Positions 1 through 7,708 of a DNA stretch of 19,239 nucleotides are shown piece after piece (position 1 is the first letter of the stretch; each line of letters opens with the position of its first letter). The stretch is from Pseudomonadota bacterium (lineage in GTDB: Bacteria > Pseudomonadota > Alphaproteobacteria > Sphingomonadales > Sphingomonadaceae). Made by a program: the position numbers and the translations under genes. The stretch is taken from assembly GCA_029781465.1 (NCBI GenBank), contig JAKOWQ010000057.1:1-19239 (forward strand), in the 5' to 3' direction. The notes under the pieces are model-generated. The model did no database searches and was not told where the DNA came from. It saw only the letters and a program-made list of their open reading frames with translations.

Positions 1-339
<339 letters not shown>

Positions 340-358
340 GGTCTTCTCTTCCTTTATC

Positions 359-454
359 CCCCTCCCGCTTGCGGGAGGGGTTAGGGGTGGGTCTGTCCGG
401 GTGGGTCCATCTGCTGACTGGCCCACCCCCGGCCCCTCCCGCAGGCGGGAGGGG
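359..454. repeat. double-hairpin intergenic repeat (REP/BIME-like) between rpoB and rpoC
   Basis: Two near-identical hairpins flank a symmetrical middle. The first is CCCCTCCCGC (359-368) with GCGGGAGGGG (371-380); the second has the same arms at 433-442 and 445-454. Between them GGGGTGGG (384-391) is complementary to CCCACCCC (422-429), so the whole element can fold as one branched structure. It looks like the short palindromic repeats scattered between genes in sphingomonads and other alphaproteobacteria; that is from recollection. No T-run follows either hairpin on the minus strand, so it does not look like a simple terminator. The 3' hairpin ends just before the rpoC ribosome binding site. 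Confidence 0.75.
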
Positions 455-468
455 AGATTGGCTTTGCC

Positions 469-3400
469 TTACTCCGCGGCCTCCGCGAAATCGTCGTCGT
501 CGCTCTCGTCGGTGAGGCTCGAAAGCTCCACGTTGAGGCCGAGGCTGCGCATTTCCTTGACGAGCACGTTGAAGCTCTCGGGAATGCCGGCCTCGAAGGT
601 GTCGTCGCCCTTGACGATCGCTTCGTAGACCTTGGTGCGGCCGACCACATCGTCCGACTTCACCGTCAGCATTTCCTGCAAGGTGTAGGCGGCGCCGTAG
701 GCCTGGAGCGCCCAGACCTCCATTTCGCCGAAGCGCTGGCCGCCGAACTGTGCCTTACCGCCCAGCGGCTGCTGGGTGACGAGGCTGTAGGGCCCGATCG
801 AACGCGCGTGGATCTTATCGTCGACCAGGTGGTGCAGCTTGAGCATGTAGATATAGCCCACGGTCACCTTGCGGTCGAAGGCCTCGCCGGTGCGCCCGTC
901 ATAGAGCGTGACCTGGCCCGAGCTGTCGAGCCCGGCCTTTTCCAGCATCGCGGTAACGTCGCTTTCCTTGGCACCGTCGAACACCGGGGTGCCCATCGGC
1001 ACGCCATTGCGCAGCAGTTCGGCCATGTCGACGATCTCGCCGGCCGAGCGGCTGTCGATATCGGCATGGTACTGCGGCCCGTAGACGTCCTTGAGCTTCT
1101 CAACCACGGCAGCCGGCGGAGCGGCGGCTTCGGGGTTGGGATTGGCCGCGCGCCAGTCTTCCAGCGCGCCCGCGATCTGCTGGCCGAGGCCGCGCGCGGC
1201 CCAGCCGAGGTGGGTTTCGAAGATCTGCCCGACGTTCATGCGGCTGGGCACACCCAGCGGGTTGAGCACGATGTCGACCGGGGTGCCATCCTCAAGGAAG
1301 GGCATGTCCTCGGCGGGCAGAATGCGCGAAATCACACCCTTGTTGCCGTGGCGGCCGGCCATCTTGTCACCCGGTTGCAGCTTGCGCTTCACCGCGACGA
1401 AGACCTTGACCATCTTGAGCACGCCCGGCGCCAGTTCGTCGCCGCGTTCGAGCTTTTCCTTGCGGTCCTCGAACTTCTCCTGGATCGCCTTGACGGTGGC
1501 GTCGTACTGCGCCTTGACCGCCTCAAGCTGGCCCTGGACCTTGTCGTCGGCAACCGCGAACTTCCACCATTCGTGACGCTCGACCTCGGCCAGGTTGGCC
1601 TCGCCGATGGTGTCGCCCTTCTTGAAGCCCTTGGGAGCGGCGGCGGCAACCTGGCCGATCAGCATGTCCTTGAGGCGGTTGTAGGTGGCACGGTTGAGGA
1701 TCGCGCGCTCGTCTTCGCGGTCCTTGGCGAGGCGTTCGATTTCCTCGTTCTGGATCGCGCGGGTACGGTCGTCGATCTCGATGCCGTGGCGGTTGAACAC
1801 TCGCACGTCGACGATCGTGCCCGAAACCCCCGGCGGCAGACGCAGCGAGGTGTCGCGCACGTCACTGGCCTTTTCGCCGAAGATCGCGCGCAGCAGCTTT
1901 TCTTCGGGCGTCATCGGGCTTTCGCCCTTGGGGGTGATCTTGCCGACCAGGATATCGCCCGGGTGCACTTCGGCGCCGATGTAGACGATGCCCGCCTCGT
2001 CGAGGTTGCGCAGCGCTTCCTCGCCGACATTGGGAATGTCGCGGGTGATGTCTTCCGGCCCCAGCTTGGTATCGCGGGCCATGACTTCGAATTCATCGAT
2101 GTGGATCGAGGTGAACACGTCGTCCTTGACGATGCGTTCGCTGATCAGGATCGAGTCTTCGTAGTTGTAGCCGTTCCAGGGCATGAAGGCGACAAGGCTG
2201 TTGCGGCCCAGCGCCAGTTCGCCCAGCTCGGTCGAGGGACCGTCGGCGAGGATGTCGCCGGCCGAGACCACATCGCCCACCTTCACCAGCGGACGCTGGT
2301 TGATGCAGGTCGACTGGTTGGAGCGCTCGAACTTCTGCAGCCGGTAGATATCGACGCCCGACTGGCCGGGTTCGATATCGCCCGAGGCGCGGATCACGAT
2401 GCGGGTGGCGTCGACCTGGTCGACCAGGCCGCCGCGCAGCGCGGAGATCGCCGCACCCGAATCGCGCGCCACGGTGCCTTCCATCCCGGTGCCGACGAAC
2501 GGCGCCTCGGTGCGAACCAGCGGCACCGCCTGGCGCTGCATGTTCGAGCCCATCAGCGCGCGGTTGGCGTCGTCGTTCTCAAGGAACGGGATCAGCGAAG
2601 CGGCGACCGAAACCAGCTGCTTGGGGCTGACGTCCATCAGCGTGACGTGATCGCGCGGGGCCATCACGAATTCGCCGCTTTCGCGCGCCGAAACCAGCTC
2701 CTCGACGAACGAGCCGTCGGCGTTGAGCTCGGCCGAGGCCTGGGCGACGGTGTGCTTCTGCTCTTCCATCGCCGAAAGGTAGATGACCTCCTTGGTCACC
2801 TTGCCGTCGATCACCTTGCGGTACGGGGTTTCGATGAAGCCGTACTTGTTGACCCGCGCAAAGGTGGAGAGCGAGTTGATCAGGCCGATGTTCGGCCCTT
2901 CGGGCGTCTCGATCGGGCAGATCCGGCCATAGTGCGTGGGGTGAACGTCGCGCACTTCGAAACCGGCGCGCTCGCGGGTCAGGCCGCCCGGACCAAGTGC
3001 CGAAACGCGGCGCTTGTGGGTGACTTCCGAAAGCGGGTTGGTCTGGTCCATGAACTGCGAGAGCTGGCTCGAGCCGAAGAACTCGCGCACCGCGGCCACC
3101 GCGGGCTTGGCGTTGATCAGGTCGTTGGGCATCACGGTCGAGACATCGACCGAGCTCATCCGCTCCTTGACTGCGCGCTCCATGCGCAGCAGCCCGACGC
3201 GGTACTGGTTTTCCAGCAGTTCGCCGACCGAACGGACGCGGCGGTTGCCGAGGTTGTCGATATCGTCGACCTCACCCTTGCCGTCCTTGAGGTTGACCAG
3301 CTCCTTGACCACGGCGAGGATGTCGTCGGTGCGCAGGGTGGTGACGGTATCCTCGCACTGCAGCGCGAGACGCATGTTGAGCTTGACGCGGCCCACGGCC

Positions 3401-4638
3401 GAAAGGTCATAGCGGTCACCGTCGAAGAACAGGCCGTCGAACAGCGCCTCGGCGGTTTCGCGCGTCGGCGGCTCGCCCGGGCGCATCACCCGGTAGATAT
3501 CGGCCAGCGCGTGATCGCGGTCGGGGGCCTTGTCGGCCTTGAGCGTGTTGCGGATCCACGGGCCGGTGTTGACGTGGTCGATGTCGAGCAGCTCGAGCTG
3601 GTCGATCCCGGCCTTGTCGAGCGCATCGAGGTTTTCAGGGCTGACTTCGTCGCCGGCCTCAATCCAGATGCGACCGGTGCTCTCATCGATCAGGTCGCGA
3701 GCAGAATAGCGGCCGAACACTTCCTCGGTCGGGATCAGCAGCTCGGCCAGGCCGTCCTTCTCCGCCTTGTTGGCGGCGCGCGGGCTGATCTTCTGTCCGG
3801 CGGGGAAGATCACCTCGCCCGATTTGGCATCGACGATGTCGAAGGCCGGCTTCTGGCCGCGCCAGGCTTCGGCGGAATAGGGCAGGCGCCAGCCGCCCTC
3901 ACCGCGCTTCCAGGTCACGGTCTGGTAGAAATAGCCCAGGATATCCTCGTCGCCCAGGCCCAGCGCGTGGAGCAGCGCGGTGACCGGCAGCTTGCGCTTG
4001 CGGTCGATACGGACGTTGACGATGTCCTTGGCGTCGAATTCGAAATCGAGCCACGAACCGCGATAGGGGATCACGCGCGCCGCGAACAGATACTTGCCCG
4101 AAGAGTGGGTCTTGCCGCGGTCATGGTCGAACAGCACGCCCGGCGAACGGTGCATCTGGCTGACGATCACGCGTTCGGTGCCATTGATGATGAAGGTGCC
4201 GTTCTCGGTCATGAGCGGCATGTCGCCCATGTAGACGTCCTGCTCCTTGATATCGAGGACCGAGCGGGTTTCGGTCTCGGCATCGACCTCGAACACGATC
4301 AGGCGCAGCGTGACCTTCATCGGCGCGGCATAGGTGATCCCGCGCTGACGGCACTCGGTGGTGTCGTACTTGGGGTCTTCCAGCTCGTAGTGGACGAAGT
4401 CGAGCTCGCTGGTGCCCGCGAAGTCGCGGATCGGGAAAACCGAGCGCAGGGTCTTCTCCAGGCCCGAGACATAACCGGTCGCCGGATCCGAACGCAGGAA
4501 CTGCTCGTAGGATTCGCGCTGAACCTCGATCAGGTTCGGCATCTGCACCACTTCGTGGATGTCGCCGAAGATCTTGCGGATGCGGCGCTTGGCCGAGCCG
4601 CGCTGGGCGGTGCCGGGGGTGAGGGCCTTGGTAGCCAT
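469..4638 (-). CDS. rpoB: RNA polymerase beta subunit
   Basis: Catalytic beta subunit of RNA polymerase, 1389 residues (E. coli about 1342), complete from MATKALTPG to a TAA stop. The N-terminal RRIRKIFGDIHEVVQMPNLI block is typical. The rifampicin-binding region, around residues 515-570, contains QLSQFMDQTNPLSEVTHKRR and then SALGPGGLTRERAGFEVRDV. It keeps the E. coli-numbered D516, H526 and S531, so no common resistance substitution is visible; residue 518 is Thr where E. coli has Asn. KRKLQPGDKMAGRHGNKGV (about residues 1080-1105) and the C-terminal GGKAQFGGQRFGEMEVWALQ clamp are intact. The acidic tail EDSDDDDF-type end is EESDDDDFAEAAE-like. A purine-rich AAAGAGG lies 12 bases upstream of the ATG. 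It is the first gene of an rpoB-rpoC unit read from the promoter at 4858-4886. Confidence 0.98.
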   Translation of the reverse strand: MATKALTPGTAQRGSAKRRIRKIFGDIHEVVQMPNLIEVQRESYEQFLRSDPATGYVSGLEKTLRSVFPIRDFAGTSELDFVHYELEDPKYDTTECRQRGITYAAPMKVTLRLIVFEVDAETETRSVLDIKEQDVYMGDMPLMTENGTFIINGTERVIVSQMHRSPGVLFDHDRGKTHSSGKYLFAARVIPYRGSWLDFEFDAKDIVNVRIDRKRKLPVTALLHALGLGDEDILGYFYQTVTWKRGEGGWRLPYSAEAWRGQKPAFDIVDAKSGEVIFPAGQKISPRAANKAEKDGLAELLIPTEEVFGRYSARDLIDESTGRIWIEAGDEVSPENLDALDKAGIDQLELLDIDHVNTGPWIRNTLKADKAPDRDHALADIYRVMRPGEPPTRETAEALFDGLFFDGDRYDLSAVGRVKLNMRLALQCEDTVTTLRTDDILAVVKELVNLKDGKGEVDDIDNLGNRRVRSVGELLENQYRVGLLRMERAVKERMSSVDVSTVMPNDLINAKPAVAAVREFFGSSQLSQFMDQTNPLSEVTHKRRVSALGPGGLTRERAGFEVRDVHPTHYGRICPIETPEGPNIGLINSLSTFARVNKYGFIETPYRKVIDGKVTKEVIYLSAMEEQKHTVAQASAELNADGSFVEELVSARESGEFVMAPRDHVTLMDVSPKQLVSVAASLIPFLENDDANRALMGSNMQRQAVPLVRTEAPFVGTGMEGTVARDSGAAISALRGGLVDQVDATRIVIRASGDIEPGQSGVDIYRLQKFERSNQSTCINQRPLVKVGDVVSAGDILADGPSTELGELALGRNSLVAFMPWNGYNYEDSILISERIVKDDVFTSIHIDEFEVMARDTKLGPEDITRDIPNVGEEALRNLDEAGIVYIGAEVHPGDILVGKITPKGESPMTPEEKLLRAIFGEKASDVRDTSLRLPPGVSGTIVDVRVFNRHGIEIDDRTRAIQNEEIERLAKDREDERAILNRATYNRLKDMLIGQVAAAAPKGFKKGDTIGEANLAEVERHEWWKFAVADDKVQGQLEAVKAQYDATVKAIQEKFEDRKEKLERGDELAPGVLKMVKVFVAVKRKLQPGDKMAGRHGNKGVISRILPAEDMPFLEDGTPVDIVLNPLGVPSRMNVGQIFETHLGWAARGLGQQIAGALEDWRAANPNPEAAAPPAAVVEKLKDVYGPQYHADIDSRSAGEIVDMAELLRNGVPMGTPVFDGAKESDVTAMLEKAGLDSSGQVTLYDGRTGEAFDRKVTVGYIYMLKLHHLVDDKIHARSIGPYSLVTQQPLGGKAQFGGQRFGEMEVWALQAYGAAYTLQEMLTVKSDDVVGRTKVYEAIVKGDDTFEAGIPESFNVLVKEMRSLGLNVELSSLTDESDDDDFAEAAE

Positions 4639-4720
4639 GGAGGGGTCTTGCCTCTTTCAATGGTGCCGGGAGAACCCCGGCGGGAATGGTGCCACGCGCG
4701 ATGATGGCGCCATCAAACGA

Positions 4721-4761
4721 GAAAAGGCCGCATGGCAAACGCCCCCCGGTGGGAGGCGGCC
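4721..4761 (-). terminator. terminator-like hairpin in the rpoB leader (possible attenuator)
   Basis: On the minus strand GGCCGC (4756-4761) can pair with GCGGCC (4726-4731), followed at once by TTTTC (4725-4721). The loop is about 24 bases, so this is a weak terminator by itself. It lies between the predicted promoter (4858-4886) and the rpoB start (4638), where an attenuator adjusting beta/beta' synthesis would be placed. That role is inference. Confidence 0.35.
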
Positions 4762-4857
4762 CGCAGCCTTCGCGTCAGATGGATAACCCGCCGCTTCCTT
4801 TCCGTGAGCCTCCCCCGCGCATGGGAAGCCCTTGCTCGAAGCACCGGGCGAGGGGCG

Positions 4858-4886
4858 CATATAGGGAGGTGCTGGCGCGTTGTCAA
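4858..4886 (-). promoter_or_regulatory. sigma70-type promoter for rpoB-rpoC
   Basis: Read on the minus strand: TTGACA (4886-4881), a 17-base spacer, then TATATG (4863-4858). The -35 is a perfect consensus and the spacing is optimal. Transcription would begin near 4850 and give an rpoB leader of about 210 bases. The 4639-4991 gap therefore holds this promoter and leader on one strand and the operator cluster of the next operon on the other. Confidence 0.75.
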
Positions 4887-4907
4887 ATCGGCGGGAAGGG
4901 CGGTTTT

Positions 4908-4967
4908 TATCGTTTCACGATATTATCGATTGACGATATGGAAATTGCGTATTATCGAAAAACGATA
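4908..4967 (+). promoter_or_regulatory. three operator copies TATCG-N5-CGATA, overlapping a candidate promoter
   Basis: Three dyads share identical arms but different centres: 4908-4922 (centre TTTCA), 4924-4938 (ATTGA) and 4953-4967 (AAAAA). Centre-to-centre spacing is 16 and 29 bases. A candidate promoter, TTGACG (4930-4935), 17 bases, TATCGA (4953-4958), has its -35 in copy 2 and its -10 in copy 3, so occupancy should block transcription. The likely binder is the Cro/CI-type regulator at 5489-5695, giving autoregulation. The repeats are seen directly; the binder and promoter are inferred. Confidence 0.75.
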
Positions 4968-4991
4968 AATTTGAAATTCGGAGAAAAAGCC

Positions 4992-5489
4992 ATGCTCGCC
5001 AAGGCCCGCATTGTTCTCAAGGCGCTGAATATTCTCAACTGGGGCGTGGGGGTGATCCTCATTGCCTTTCTGGGCTATATGGGTTTTGCCGCGCCGGGAC
5101 GGTTGATGGCGATTGCAAGAACCGGCCACCCTTCGCTCAATCCCGAAGCGGTGGTACTCGCGGTTCGCGGTACGGTCTTGCTGCTGCCGGTCATGGCCTG
5201 GCTGGTTGACCGGATCCTGCGAACCCTTGTTGCGATCATCGATACCATTCCGTCCGGGCAGGCCTTTACCGCAGCTAACGCGGTGCGGCTGCGGCGGATT
5301 GCCTGGTTCATGCTGGCAATTTATGCGATCGATCTGGTCTGGGGGGTGGCGCTCTATTCGCAGCTTGGTCCCTATTCGGGGTGGAGCTTTACCCTTTCCG
5401 GCTGGGTTGCCAGCATGATGTTGTTCATCCTCGCCTCGGTTTGGCAAGACGGTGTGGCAATGCGCGACGACCTTGAAGGAACCGTGTGA
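4992..5489 (+). CDS. DUF2975 family four-helix membrane protein
   Basis: 165-residue integral membrane protein with four hydrophobic helices at about residues 11-33, 57-78, 101-122 and 130-150. The loop before helix 3 has the DUF2975 signature, an IPSGQAFTAANAVRLRRIAW block (conserved G-x-F, N, RLR). I know of no established biochemical function for the family. The ATG at 4992 has GGAG (4980-4983) eight bases upstream. An in-frame ATG at 4938 is rejected as start because it overlaps operator copy 2. The gene ends in TGATG with the ATG of the next gene, so the two are translationally coupled. DUF2975 genes are commonly paired with small YozG-like regulators, as here. A regulator-controlled membrane stress or sensing role is a guess. 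Confidence 0.85.
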   Translation: MLAKARIVLKALNILNWGVGVILIAFLGYMGFAAPGRLMAIARTGHPSLNPEAVVLAVRGTVLLLPVMAWLVDRILRTLVAIIDTIPSGQAFTAANAVRLRRIAWFMLAIYAIDLVWGVALYSQLGPYSGWSFTLSGWVASMMLFILASVWQDGVAMRDDLEGTV

Positions 5490-5695
5490 TGCCGATCGTT
5501 GTCCATCTTGACGATGTTCTCGCCGCACGCGGCATGACGCTGACCGAACTGGCTGAGCGGATCGACATCACCCTCGCCAACCTCTCGATCCTCAAGACCG
5601 GCAAAGCCAAGGCGGTGCGCTTTTCCACGCTCGAGGCGATCTGCCGCGAGCTGGACTGCCAGCCGGGCGACCTCTTGGGGTTCGAAGCCGAGTAA
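5489..5695 (+). CDS. small Cro/CI (XRE) family regulator, YozG-like
   Basis: 68-residue stand-alone DNA-binding protein. The helix-turn-helix occupies about residues 15-40 (LTELAERIDITLANLSILKT), followed by the family-typical AVRFSTLEAICRELDCQPGD and a short acidic end. No sensor or oligomerisation domain is present, which is usual for this group. The ATG at 5489 overlaps the TGA of the DUF2975 gene by one base, with AAGGA eight bases upstream; an alternative GTG at 5486 adds one residue. It is the obvious candidate to bind the TATCG-N5-CGATA triplet in front of the operon. Whether the signal reaches it through the membrane partner cannot be seen from sequence. Confidence 0.88.
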   Translation: MPIVVHLDDVLAARGMTLTELAERIDITLANLSILKTGKAKAVRFSTLEAICRELDCQPGDLLGFEAE

Positions 5696-5704
5696 GCCAG
5701 ATCG

Positions 5705-5742
5705 AAAGGGCGGCGCTCCCCCCGAAGCACCGCCCTTTGCTT
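5705..5742 (+). terminator. intrinsic terminator of the DUF2975-regulator operon
   Basis: AAAGGGCGG (5705-5713) pairs with CCGCCCTTT (5730-5738); after one mismatch GCT (5715-5717) pairs with AGC (5726-5728). The downstream stretch GCTTG is only weakly T-rich. The A-rich 5' arm makes the hairpin plausible in both directions, so it may also serve the methyltransferase gene that ends at 5766. A small second hairpin, CCCC-TGAAA-GGGG, lies at 5747-5759. Confidence 0.7.
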
Positions 5743-5765
5743 GTGCCCCTGAAAGGGGAAAGGGT

Positions 5766-6407
5766 TCAGAACACGCCGGGCACCAGCCGCCAGCGGGTCT
5801 TGGTCATGAAATCGCGATAGGCCGGATCCTCGCCCAGCAAACGCTCCTCCGCCAGCAGCCGCAGGATCTGAGCATACCAGCCAATGCCATAAATGACCGC
5901 GTTGAGTATGGTTGGCATCAGCAACAGGATGCCGATGTGGACGAACAGGTAGCCCGCGTACATCGGATGGCGCACAAACCGGTACATTCCATCGGTCTTT
6001 ATCCCCCGGTTGGCCGGGGCAATGCCAAAACTGCGGCGCAGGAACAGCTTGGCGGCAAGCTGAACCGCATTGCCGAAGCCGACCAGCACCAGGGCCAACG
6101 GGATCACGAAACGCAGTGCATCGGGCGTACCGGCTGGCTGGATGAACAGCGGCGCATAGGTTGCAGTCGCGGCCAGCAGCCAGTCGCCCAGCCGCATCGA
6201 GATCGCCTCGGTCGGGCGGCGCAGCAGCACGAAGATCACCACCGAGGTCTCGGCAATCATCACAAGCGGCGCGAACGGATTGGCCGCTTCATATACCCGG
6301 TGCGCCAACAGCACCCACAGGCACACGATCACGAACTGTTCGGCCCGGTCGAGCCGCGCCGGCGTTAGCCAGCGAGGCGGGTTTGCGGTGGCAGTTGTCC
6401 CGGTCAT
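5766..6407 (-). CDS. isoprenylcysteine carboxyl methyltransferase-family membrane protein
   Basis: 213-residue polytopic membrane protein with about five hydrophobic segments. The C-terminal half carries the ICMT/phospholipid-methyltransferase signature: GMYRFVRHPMYAGYL (R146-H147-P148 near residue 146), then AEERLLGEDPAYRDFMTKTR with E187-E188. These residues form the S-adenosylmethionine and active-site region in the family. The acceptor is unknown: bacteria lack the prenylated CAAX proteins of eukaryotic ICMT, and homologues act on lipids or other small substrates. The N-terminal part (residues 1-100) is less conserved. No good Shine-Dalgarno precedes the ATG at 6407. The gene is monocistronic, with rplJ diverging upstream and the regulator operon converging downstream. 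Confidence 0.85.
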   Translation of the reverse strand: MTGTTATANPPRWLTPARLDRAEQFVIVCLWVLLAHRVYEAANPFAPLVMIAETSVVIFVLLRRPTEAISMRLGDWLLAATATYAPLFIQPAGTPDALRFVIPLALVLVGFGNAVQLAAKLFLRRSFGIAPANRGIKTDGMYRFVRHPMYAGYLFVHIGILLLMPTILNAVIYGIGWYAQILRLLAEERLLGEDPAYRDFMTKTRWRLVPGVF

Positions 6408-6732
6408 GCGAACAGGGATGGCAGAATGTGGTTAACGATTGGTGTGGGCAGCCGATCCTTGACTCTGGCGCCGATCCCGCTATTGGCCCGCCCCGACCGG
6501 GCGTTCGCGTCCGATCATCCGTCCGAGACAGTTGGTGAGGGCTTCCCTCTTAATTTCCAGCCTAGACGGGGACAGAGAAATTCAGGTCCGGCCCCCGTGC
6601 CGCACCCGGCCCGGCGTGGTTTCCTCGCCCTCCTTCCCCATCGCACGGACTCGCCCGTGGCCCTTTCGGGTCATGGACAAACGTAGCCGGCCGCCCGGGC
6701 ATTCCGGTCGGTCATATGTGAAGGAGTAAGGC
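6408..6732 (+). other. non-coding gap: rplJ leader and divergent promoter region
   Basis: No credible gene lies in these 325 bases. A weak promoter-like pair, TTGACT (6459-6464), 16 bases, TATTGG (6481-6486), could serve rplJ and would give a leader of some 240 bases. The last 130 bases are rich in short complementary GC arms, for example GGCCC-TTTC-GGGTC near 6660-6673. L10 or the L10(L7/L12) complex autoregulates its own mRNA through such leaders in several bacteria. I cannot confirm the known L10-leader fold by eye. rplK and rplA, often found just upstream of rplJ, are absent. Confidence 0.4.
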
Positions 6733-7242
6733 ATGGATCGTTCGCAGAAAGCCGAATCGGTCGCTTCGCTCAACGCGGTCTTCAACGAGGTCGGCGTGGT
6801 GGTGATCACCCGCAACCACGTCATGACGGTGGCCCAGTCCACCGCCCTGCGCGGCAAGATCCGTGAAGCGGGTGCGTCCTACAAGGTTGCGAAGAACCGT
6901 CTCGCCAAGCTCGCCATCAAGGACACGGCCTACGAGGGGCTGGGCGACATGCTCACCGGCCCCACCGCGATCGCAGCCTCGCTCGATCCGGTCGCCGCCG
7001 CCAAGGCGGTCGTGGATTTCGCCAAGACGACCGACAAGATCGAAATCGTCGGCGGATCGATGGGCACGCAGGTTCTGAACGCGGAAGGGGTCAAGGCGCT
7101 TGCCTCGATGCCTTCGCTCGACGAACTGCGCGCCAAGCTCATCGGCCTGGTCCAGGCTCCGGCCACGAAGGTCGCCCAGCTCACCACCGCTCCGGCGGCG
7201 AAGCTGGCGCGCGTCTTCGGCGCCTATGCCAAGGCAGCTTGA
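6733..7242 (+). CDS. rplJ: 50S ribosomal protein L10
   Basis: 169 residues, close to the usual L10 length (about 165-175). L10 anchors L7/L12 dimers to the GTPase-associated centre of the large subunit and binds 23S rRNA next to L11. Diagnostic segments are the N-terminal MDRSQKAESVASLNAVFNE, SYKVAKNRLAKLAIKDT, and GLGDMLTGPTAIAASLDPVA. The C-terminal part (residues 130-169) is the helix that holds L7/L12 dimers. AAGGAGTAAGGC gives a strong Shine-Dalgarno before the ATG. rplL follows after 63 bases in the same unit. Confidence 0.98.
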   Translation: MDRSQKAESVASLNAVFNEVGVVVITRNHVMTVAQSTALRGKIREAGASYKVAKNRLAKLAIKDTAYEGLGDMLTGPTAIAASLDPVAAAKAVVDFAKTTDKIEIVGGSMGTQVLNAEGVKALASMPSLDELRAKLIGLVQAPATKVAQLTTAPAAKLARVFGAYAKAA

Positions 7243-7263
7243 TTACCCGGTTCAACGATTATT

Positions 7264-7280
7264 CCGGGGCATTTCCCCGG
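7264..7280 (+). other. short hairpin in the rplJ-rplL spacer
   Basis: CCGGGG (7264-7269), a five-base loop and CCCCGG (7275-7280) form a compact hairpin. It lacks a following T-run, so it is not a terminator. It sits just upstream of the rplL Shine-Dalgarno GGAG (7293-7296). It could be an mRNA processing or stability element in a transcript whose second gene must be made in about fourfold excess; that role is inference. Confidence 0.4.
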
Positions 7281-7305
7281 TCCATCATTTCAGGAGTGAA
7301 ACATC

Positions 7306-7683
7306 ATGGCCGATATCGCCAAGCTTGTTGAAGAACTTTCGAAGCTGACCGTCCTCGAGGCGGCCGACCTTGCCAAGGCGCTGGAAGAAGCCTGGGGCGT
7401 TTCCGCTGCTGCCGCGGTTGCCGTGGCCGCTCCGGCCGGTGGCGGCGAAGCTGCTGCCGCTGCTGAGGAAAAGACCGAATTCGACGTCATCCTGACCGGC
7501 GACGGCGGCAACAAGATCGCCGTCATCAAGGAAGTCCGCGCGATCACCGCGCTGGGCCTGACCGAAGCCAAGGCGCTGGTCGAAGCCGCTCCCAAGGCGG
7601 TCAAGGAAGGCGTTTCGAAGGCCGAAGCCGACGAAATCGCTGGCAAGATCACGGCTGCCGGCGGCACCGTCGAAATCAAGTAA
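7306..7683 (+). CDS. rplL: 50S ribosomal protein L7/L12
   Basis: 125 residues, the family's normal length. The N-terminal dimerisation helices (1-35, starting MADIAKLVEELSKLTVLEAA) bind L10. An Ala/Gly-rich hinge follows at about 36-55. The C-terminal domain, from KTEFDVILTGDGGNKIAVIK through ALGLTEAKALVEAAP to EIK, recruits and stimulates translation factor GTPases. GGAG at 7293-7296 precedes the ATG. It is the second gene of rplJ-rplL and ends in a strong terminator, so no read-through into rpoB is possible: rpoB lies upstream on the other strand. Confidence 0.98.
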   Translation: MADIAKLVEELSKLTVLEAADLAKALEEAWGVSAAAAVAVAAPAGGGEAAAAAEEKTEFDVILTGDGGNKIAVIKEVRAITALGLTEAKALVEAAPKAVKEGVSKAEADEIAGKITAAGGTVEIK

Positions 7684-7708
7684 GCTTCGCTTTCTTGCAT
7701 TCAGCAAA

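Noticed and set aside
359..454. CRISPR-like or insertion-sequence remnant
   Set aside because: There are only two hairpin copies in inverted symmetry, with no regular spacers, no transposase fragment and no target-site duplication visible.
3040..3080. Possible rifampicin resistance changes in RpoB
   Set aside because: The E. coli-numbered D516, H526 and S531 are wild type. The only difference noticed, Asn518 to Thr, is not one I can link to resistance and is probably lineage variation.
808..4704. A 1298-codon open frame on the plus strand across rpoB
   Set aside because: It is the mirror of rpoB in GC-rich DNA with strong third-position bias, which removes stops from the opposite strand. 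The product is a low-complexity mix of Asp, His, Val and Ala with no recognisable domain.
4686..4991. An N-terminal extension of the DUF2975 protein back to 4686 or 4938
   Set aside because: The extension would be translated through the rpoB promoter on the opposite strand and the three operators, and has no hydrophobic or family similarity. ATG 4992 has a good ribosome binding site.
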